From an uncultured Clostridia bacterium (lineage in GTDB: Bacteria; Bacillota; Clostridia; Oscillospirales; Acutalibacteraceae): a stretch of DNA of 11,471 nucleotides. The stretch spans positions 1-11,471 of the forward strand of contig CALEIO010000179.1 in assembly GCA_937875885.1 (NCBI GenBank), read 5' to 3'. The position numbers and the translations under genes are program-made. The notes under the pieces were generated by a model, which was given only the letters and a program-made list of their open reading frames with translations, made no database searches and was not told the DNA's origin. Position 1 is the first letter of the stretch, and the number at the start of each line of letters is the position of its first letter. Below, in pieces: positions 6,662 through 11,471 of the stretch.

Positions 6662-7906
6662 TTACAGTGAAATACCTATAATTCTATCAAGACCGAGTAC
6701 ATATACACCCGACACTCCGTAAAGACGAATCTGCTTGCAGGTGTTTTCGGTTGAATAGGAAGCAACAATTGTTCCGTTTGACTTATAAAGGCTTACATCA
6801 GAGCCGTCAGAAACAGCAATTCTGTCCTTGTATGTGCTTACAGAGGATACACCGAGTTCGGTTTCGATGGTCTTTGTAACCTTACCTGATGAGTTGATGT
6901 ACTCAAGGTTACAGTTTCTGCCGTCACCGCTACGTGAAACGGACACTACAGCAACACCTACATCGGAGTTGATATCGTATGCTGTAATGGTCATCTGATT
7001 GTAAGAAATCTTCTCTATACGTGCAAAGCTGTTGCCTGTGCACACATAAGTACCCTTGGAGCCTACTGCACACACAGAATCTGAAGAAAGATAATCGCAG
7101 TCAAACACAGTGTCTTCGCTGATAATGTGCTTTGCTACAGGCTCTTCCTTTCTGAAATCAAGCACATAAATAACGCTTGTTCTCACACCCTTGTCTGCAG
7201 ATGCACCACAGACAACGGCACCTGTACCCGAGGGATTAAGAGCCATTGACGTGATGTAATAATCAGCAAAGGAAAATGCATATTTATTGCTGTGGTCTGC
7301 ATTGTAAACGTGAAGCTTGGCATTGTAGCCCATTGCTTCGGTTACAAGAGCATACACACCGTCAGCTGTAATGTCCGCAAGAGAAATCTTCTTTTCGGCT
7401 TCGGCTGTGTGCTCCTTACGGGTGAGGGAATATATTGAGTAGCTGTTTGAGCCAAGGTCATAGGCAAGGGACTTGTCCCCTTTTGTTTTAAGGATGGGAT
7501 TTGCAAGTCCGTGCTGCTCTGAAAATCTCTGCACACCGTCTGCACTCAAAGAAACAAAGTCTGTGTCTGATGCGTAGCAGGCACCCTCTGAAAGCATTCG
7601 GAAATTGCCTGCTTCAACAGATGCGCCGATTATGTTTGCAGAAAACTTTTCTTTACCGCCGGAGTTTCGTACACATCCTGTGCAGGAAGGCAACATTCCG
7701 CCCGAAAAATAAAGCAACACGCTGAGCACCATTGCCGCAAGTACAAGCAGAGCAATAAGCACACGCTTTTTGTCAATAGGTGCCGCATCATTCTGCTCCT
7801 CATATTCATCAAGGGGCAACTGCTCAAAGCTCATAACCTGACGCTCGTCTTTGCCTTTTCTTTCTTTTATGCGATAGTGACCCGCTTTCTTTTTGAATCT
7901 ACTCAC
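6662..7906 (-). CDS. Single-pass membrane protein with extracytoplasmic propeller-like domain, DUF5711-like
   Basis: Protein of 414 residues. A basic N terminus rich in Lys and Arg (1-20) and an acidic stretch (28-42) precede one transmembrane helix (about 48-68). Because of the positive residues before it, the remaining 340 residues should lie outside the cell. They are rich in beta-strand-like segments with repeats resembling WD40/PQQ blades (for example SLADITADGVYALV, SMALNPSGTGAVV and TITAYDINSDVGVAVV), suggesting a beta-propeller. A Cys pair CTGC (75-78) follows the membrane helix and could be oxidised. The arrangement before cvpA and the overall look match the DUF5711 group of Clostridia as I recall it; no function is known. 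The start codon is GTG, with GGAGG seven bases upstream. It sits 67 bases after truA and 11 before cvpA. Confidence 0.7.
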   Translation of the reverse strand: MSRFKKKAGHYRIKERKGKDERQVMSFEQLPLDEYEEQNDAAPIDKKRVLIALLVLAAMVLSVLLYFSGGMLPSCTGCVRNSGGKEKFSANIIGASVEAGNFRMLSEGACYASDTDFVSLSADGVQRFSEQHGLANPILKTKGDKSLAYDLGSNSYSIYSLTRKEHTAEAEKKISLADITADGVYALVTEAMGYNAKLHVYNADHSNKYAFSFADYYITSMALNPSGTGAVVCGASADKGVRTSVIYVLDFRKEEPVAKHIISEDTVFDCDYLSSDSVCAVGSKGTYVCTGNSFARIEKISYNQMTITAYDINSDVGVAVVSVSRSGDGRNCNLEYINSSGKVTKTIETELGVSSVSTYKDRIAVSDGSDVSLYKSNGTIVASYSTENTCKQIRLYGVSGVYVLGLDRIIGISL

Positions 7907-7973
7907 CGCAAAGCCTCCCTTCCCGAAGACAACGTAAAATCATCTGAACATAACTGACAGCACCGGGGCGCTA

Positions 7974-8717
7974 TCAGATATCGTAAAAAACTTCATCAAG
8001 ATATAATCCGCATGCAGGAGCTGTAGGCCCTGCTTTGGAGCGGTCACAAGCGGCGATGATATCCGCAAGTGAATCGGGGGATGCTCCCCCTTCATTGATA
8101 AACAACAGAGTGCCCACCATAATACGCACCATATTGTAAAGAAATCCGTCGCCCGTTACCGAAAAGGTTATAAGGTCACCCTCTCTTTTAACCCGGCAGT
8201 CGGTTATTGTGCGGACATTGGTTGAGGTTGTGTTTCCTGCGGCACAGAAGGCTGAAAAATCGTGGGTACCGATAAATGCCTTAACCTCTCTGTCAAGCAT
8301 TTCTGCATCGAGATAATAGGGATAATGGAGAGCGTAATTTGTGAGAAATGGATTTTTAACGTTACTGTTCCAGATTTTATAGATGTATTCCTTACCCTTA
8401 CAGCTGAAGCGTGCATTGAAATCCATAGATACATCTTCACAGTCCAGAACCGCTATACTCTGAGGAAGCACTGCATCGATTCCTTTTCTGATTGCTTCGC
8501 AGTTTTTGTCGGTATCAATTTTAAAATTGCAGCAGTAGGTATTTGCGTGAACACCGCTGTCAGTTCTGCTGCAGCCGTAAATTGTCACTTTTTTTGAAAG
8601 TATACGTTCTACCGCTTCGCTTACACACTGCTGAACAGTTATTGCGTTATCCTGCATCTGCCAGCCGTGATAAGGAGAGCCGTCATAACGGAGAATAAGT
8701 TTAAGATTTCTTTCCAT
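7974..8717 (-). CDS. truA: tRNA pseudouridine(38-40) synthase TruA
   Basis: Cytoplasmic enzyme of 247 residues, normal length for TruA, which isomerises uridines 38-40 in the anticodon stem-loop of many tRNAs. It contains the N-terminal RYDGSPYHGWQ motif (10-20), the catalytic RTDSGVHA (51-58) with the nucleophile Asp53, HDFSAFCAAG (152-161) and the C-terminal GDGFLYNMVRIMVGTLL (189-205). The residue before RTD is Ser rather than the commoner Gly, a change outside the catalytic Asp. ATG lies one base after the ecfT stop (TGATATG), with no strong ribosome site, which points to coupled translation. Its place after ecfT is the standard Firmicutes order. Confidence 0.95.
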   Translation of the reverse strand: MERNLKLILRYDGSPYHGWQMQDNAITVQQCVSEAVERILSKKVTIYGCSRTDSGVHANTYCCNFKIDTDKNCEAIRKGIDAVLPQSIAVLDCEDVSMDFNARFSCKGKEYIYKIWNSNVKNPFLTNYALHYPYYLDAEMLDREVKAFIGTHDFSAFCAAGNTTSTNVRTITDCRVKREGDLITFSVTGDGFLYNMVRIMVGTLLFINEGGASPDSLADIIAACDRSKAGPTAPACGLYLDEVFYDI

Positions 8718-8718
8718 A

Positions 8719-9537
8719 TCAGATTACCGCACCGAAATAATGATTTAAAAGCACAACTCCCGTAATTCCGAGACCGAAGAAAATAAGTCCTGCACCGTCT
8801 CTCAGGTGAAGCTTCATCTGCTTCATTCTTGTTCTGCCTTCACCGCCTGTGTAGCAACGGCAGCTCATTGCAAAGGAAAGCTCATACGCTCTTCTGAAGG
8901 ATGAAACGAAAAGAGGAATAAGAATCGGCACAACAGCCTTTACTCTGTCCATAAGCTTTCCGCTTTCAAAATCTGCACCTCTTGCCTTTTGTGCATTGGT
9001 AATTTTTTCAATTTCCTCAATAAGAGTTGGTATAAATCTCAATGCAAGAGTCATCATCATTGCAAGAGTGTGTACGGGAATTTTAAAAATCTTTAAGGGT
9101 GAAAGAAGCTTTTCAATTGCGTCCGTCAGCACTGTAGGCACAGTAGTATAGGTAAGAATTGAAGAAGCGATTATAAGAAAAATAATTCTTATAGCCATAA
9201 AAATTGCCGTTGAAACGCCTTTTTCAGTTATTTTTAAACCGAGGAATAAAGGAATTTCCCAGCTGCCGCCGCTGATATAGAAAATATTCAGCACTGCGGT
9301 AAAAATAATTACGGGTACAATAGGCTTAAGGCTTTTAAAAAACACCTTGAAGGGCACACCGCATAAAAGCATTGAAAGAAGAACAACAAGTCCTACAAGG
9401 GAAAGTGCAAGGAAGTTTTTGCAAAGAAAAATCATCACAACAAAAAGTACAGTGAAAATTATCTTTGCTCTGCCATCCATTTTATGCACAACCGAGTTTC
9501 CTTTATAATACTGACCGATAGTAATATCACTGAGCAT
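8719..9537 (-). CDS. ecfT: ECF transporter transmembrane subunit EcfT
   Basis: Membrane protein of 272 residues that couples the two ATPases EcfA1 and EcfA2 to exchangeable substrate-binding S components importing vitamins or metals. Hydrophobic segments lie at about 25-58, 70-90, 108-130 and 248-266, with the long amphipathic coupling helices between. The first coupling motif is intact, ARG at 185-187 in KARGADF. The second, normally also Ala-Arg-Gly, reads SCRCY (225-229), ahead of the conserved GGEGRTR (231-237). The start overlaps the last 11 bases of ecfA2 and has a GGGAGGGG ribosome site within that gene. No S component is encoded nearby. Confidence 0.93.
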   Translation of the reverse strand: MLSDITIGQYYKGNSVVHKMDGRAKIIFTVLFVVMIFLCKNFLALSLVGLVVLLSMLLCGVPFKVFFKSLKPIVPVIIFTAVLNIFYISGGSWEIPLFLGLKITEKGVSTAIFMAIRIIFLIIASSILTYTTVPTVLTDAIEKLLSPLKIFKIPVHTLAMMMTLALRFIPTLIEEIEKITNAQKARGADFESGKLMDRVKAVVPILIPLFVSSFRRAYELSFAMSCRCYTGGEGRTRMKQMKLHLRDGAGLIFFGLGITGVVLLNHYFGAVI

Positions 9538-10402
9538 TTTTGTCCCCTCCCTTCAGAAGCTTCAAAAGCTCACTTTCGGCTTTTTCCATTGTATAAACAT
9601 CTGTGCTTACATCATAGCCTTTTTCCTTAAGCTTAAGGAAAAGCTCTGTAAGCTGAGGAATGTTAAGCCCCATATTTTTAAGGCTTTCTGCATGAGAGAA
9701 AACTGCATCAACAGTATCGTAATATGCAAGGTGAGAATCGTTCATCACAAGCACCTTTGAGGAGATTTTTGAAATATCCTCCATACTGTGCGATACAACA
9801 AGCACAGTGCTGCCCGTTTCTTCTCTGTAGTCGGTTATCATTTTAAGAATAGTTTCTCTGCCCTTGGGGTCAAGACCTGCACAAGGCTCGTCAAGAATAA
9901 GCACCTCGGGCTTCATTGCCATTACACCGGCAATAGCAACTCTTCTTTTTTCACCGCCTGAAAGGTCAAATGGTGATTTTTCCATATAGCTTTCATTGAG
10001 ACCTACATAGCGCATGGATTCTCTTACACGGCTGTCAATCTCCTCTTCAGAAAGCTTCATATTTCTGGGGCCGAAAGCAATATCCTTATAAACTGTTTCT
10101 TCAAAAAGCTGATATTCGGGATACTGAAAGCATACGCCCACTCTGAAGCGCACATTTCTGATTTTGCTTTTATCAGCCCAGATATCCTTACCTTCAAGCT
10201 CAACTACACCGCTTGTGCCCTTTAAAAGGCCGTTGAAGTGCTGAATAAGGGTGCTTTTACCTGAGCCTGTGTGACCGATTATGCCCACAAGCTCGCCCTT
10301 TTCAATCTGCACGTTTATATCTCTGATTGCGTGAATCTGAGAGGAAGTGCCTTTTGAGTAAAGATAATTCAGATTTTTTGTAGAGAGAATAACACTGCTC
10401 AA
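9527..10402 (-). CDS. ecfA2: ECF transporter ATPase EcfA2
   Basis: Cytoplasmic ABC ATPase of 291 residues. Walker A GHTGSGKST (43-51), Q-loop FQYPEYQLFEETV (92-104), signature LSGGE (147-151), Walker B VLILDE (167-172) and H-loop His205 are all present. The GHTGSGKST form together with QYPEYQLF identifies EcfA2 rather than EcfA1. It pairs with EcfA1 as a heterodimer under EcfT. The start is TTG, overlapping the ecfA1 stop in the tetranucleotide TTGA, with GGAGG seven bases upstream inside the end of ecfA1; this fixes the start and implies coupled translation. Confidence 0.94.
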   Translation of the reverse strand: MSSVILSTKNLNYLYSKGTSSQIHAIRDINVQIEKGELVGIIGHTGSGKSTLIQHFNGLLKGTSGVVELEGKDIWADKSKIRNVRFRVGVCFQYPEYQLFEETVYKDIAFGPRNMKLSEEEIDSRVRESMRYVGLNESYMEKSPFDLSGGEKRRVAIAGVMAMKPEVLILDEPCAGLDPKGRETILKMITDYREETGSTVLVVSHSMEDISKISSKVLVMNDSHLAYYDTVDAVFSHAESLKNMGLNIPQLTELFLKLKEKGYDVSTDVYTMEKAESELLKLLKGGDKNAQ

Positions 10403-11259
10403 TTTTTTGCCTCCATAATATTGACAACCGCTTCCAGAAGCTCGTCAATATCAAGTATATCTTTATTTAAGTTAATTCCGTCTTTGATAAGTAAGTGGGT
10501 AAGCTCTGTTGCTTCAGGCACGTCAAGCTTTGCTTTTTTGAGAGTATCAACATTGACGAAAACCTCTTTCGGTGTGCCGTCAAGAATAATCCTGCCCTCA
10601 TCCATAACAATAACTCTTTTTGCTTTAACTGCCTCGTCCATATAGTGAGTTATGAAAATTACGGTGATGCCGTATTCTTCGTTAAGCATTTTTGCGGTTT
10701 TCATAACCTCTCTTCTGCCTCTAGGGTCAAGCATAGCCGTAGGCTCATCGAAAACAATGCACTGAGGCTTCATTGCGATTATTCCCGCAATTGCAACTCT
10801 CTGCTTCTGTCCGCCTGAAAGCTTATGAGGCTCAAAGTGACGGAAGTCGTACATTCCCACACTTTTAAGCGCTTCGTCAACTCTCACTCTGATTTCCTTA
10901 GGGTCAATTCCTAAGTTTTCAGGGCCGAATGCCACATCATCCTCAACAATGGTTGCAACAATCTGATTATCAGGATTCTGGAATACAACACCGACTGTCT
11001 GTCTGATGTCATATTCACGCTCCTCATCAGCTGTATCCATACCATTGACGTATACATTTCCCGATTCAGGCATGATGATAGCATTTGACAGCTTTGCAAA
11101 TGTTGACTTACCCGAACCGTTATGACCGAGAATAGCAACAAACTCGCCTTTATTTATGTCAAGATCAATATCTTTTATAGCTAAGGGCAGCGGTGTGTCT
11201 GTATCGGATTCATAACGGTACGACACATTGCTGAACCTTATTATCGAATTATTTTCCAT
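10399..11259 (-). CDS. ecfA1: ECF transporter ATPase EcfA1
   Basis: Cytoplasmic ABC ATPase of 286 residues with Walker A GHNGSGKST (45-53), Q-loop FQNPDNQIVATIVEDDVAFG (93-112), signature LSGGQ (147-151), Walker B CIVFDE (167-172) and H-loop His205. The GHNGSGKST and FQNPDNQ forms mark EcfA1. The C-terminal 70 residues after the nucleotide domain, as in other EcfA proteins, hold the helical dimerisation region. The ATG is preceded at seven bases by GAGGAAA (11267-11273), and the previous gene ends 19 bases upstream, so both probably share one transcript. Confidence 0.94.
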   Translation of the reverse strand: MENNSIIRFSNVSYRYESDTDTPLPLAIKDIDLDINKGEFVAILGHNGSGKSTFAKLSNAIIMPESGNVYVNGMDTADEEREYDIRQTVGVVFQNPDNQIVATIVEDDVAFGPENLGIDPKEIRVRVDEALKSVGMYDFRHFEPHKLSGGQKQRVAIAGIIAMKPQCIVFDEPTAMLDPRGRREVMKTAKMLNEEYGITVIFITHYMDEAVKAKRVIVMDEGRIILDGTPKEVFVNVDTLKKAKLDVPEATELTHLLIKDGINLNKDILDIDELLEAVVNIMEAKN

Positions 11260-11278
11260 TTATTCATTTCCTCAGAAA

Positions 11279-11471
11279 TTATTTCTGCCAGATAGCTGTA
11301 GAGCCGCAAGGCAGGCAAAGTCCTGTTGATGTAACAGGAAGACCGAGTTCATCAGCAGATACGCTTCCGCCGAAAACGGGTTTGATAACAGAACCGAGTA
11401 TGTACTGCATGACTGCGGGTGAAAGTCCGGTTGTATAGGAATTTATGAGAAAAAGGAGTGATTCATCAGTA
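11279..11471 (-). CDS. C-terminal end of an unrecognised protein (truncated by the window edge)
   Basis: The last 63 codons and TAA stop of a gene that begins beyond the right edge, read on the minus strand in the frame starting DESLLFLINSYTTGLSP and ending CGSTAIWQK. It is too short to show in a list of complete frames, but the reading is open to the edge, its codon use matches neighbouring genes, and it stops 19 bases before ecfA1 in the same orientation. A CLPC pair sits 12 residues from the end and there is a Gly/Val-rich stretch before it. I do not recognise the family. It is not ribosomal protein L17, which often precedes ecfA1 in Firmicutes. Confidence 0.7.
   Translation of the reverse strand, partial: TDESLLFLINSYTTGLSPAVMQYILGSVIKPVFGGSVSADELGLPVTSTGLCLPCGSTAIWQK

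Noticed and set aside
7907..7973. Possible terminator or promoter between truA and the DUF5711-like gene
   Set aside because: Only a short G/C-rich stem (around 7960-7973) without a T run, and no -35/-10 pair; the gap holds mainly the GGAGG ribosome site.

Overview
The window looks like an ordinary chromosomal stretch from a gut-type member of the Clostridia, probably Oscillospiraceae/Ruminococcaceae. This is an inference from four things: moderate GC, strong GGAGG-type ribosome sites, the ecfA1-ecfA2-ecfT-truA order typical of Firmicutes, and a ClpE-like ATPase in place of a classical ClpC. No transposase, integrase, CRISPR array, rRNA or convincing tRNA gene is visible.

Layout. Positions 1-379 hold no gene. 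They contain a 55-bp direct repeat (1-55 and 194-248, period 193 bp), a perfect 10-bp hairpin in the first copy, an intrinsic terminator (167-198) and a promoter with an extended -10 (299-327). This promoter should drive a short plus-strand operon (380-2836) of an ABC-F ATPase followed, six bases later, by a DMT/EamA transporter. A bidirectional terminator (2850-2886) separates this operon from everything to the right, which lies on the minus strand.

The minus-strand block reads, in the direction of transcription: the end of an unrecognised gene (11471-11279), ecfA1, ecfA2, ecfT, truA, a membrane-anchored repeat protein that looks like the DUF5711 group, a CvpA-family membrane protein, a CDP-alcohol phosphatidyltransferase (pgsA-like) and a ClpE-like AAA+ ATPase. 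Gaps are from -11 to +67 bases with no terminator between genes, so one long operon is likely. An additional internal start ahead of pgsA is possible.

Function. EcfA1, EcfA2 and EcfT form the energising module of a group II ECF vitamin/metal transporter; no substrate-binding S component is present, so it presumably serves S components encoded elsewhere. TruA modifies tRNA anticodon stems. CvpA, the DUF5711-like protein and PgsA all act in or at the membrane. The ClpE-like protein is a presumed unfoldase partner of ClpP. Most content is housekeeping. The points worth a second look are a short GC-rich, codon-biased tract inside the ClpE-like gene (suggesting a recombination patch), the Met/Asp-rich linker that replaces the Clp N domain in that protein, the 193-bp-spaced repeats at the left edge, and an altered second coupling motif in EcfT.
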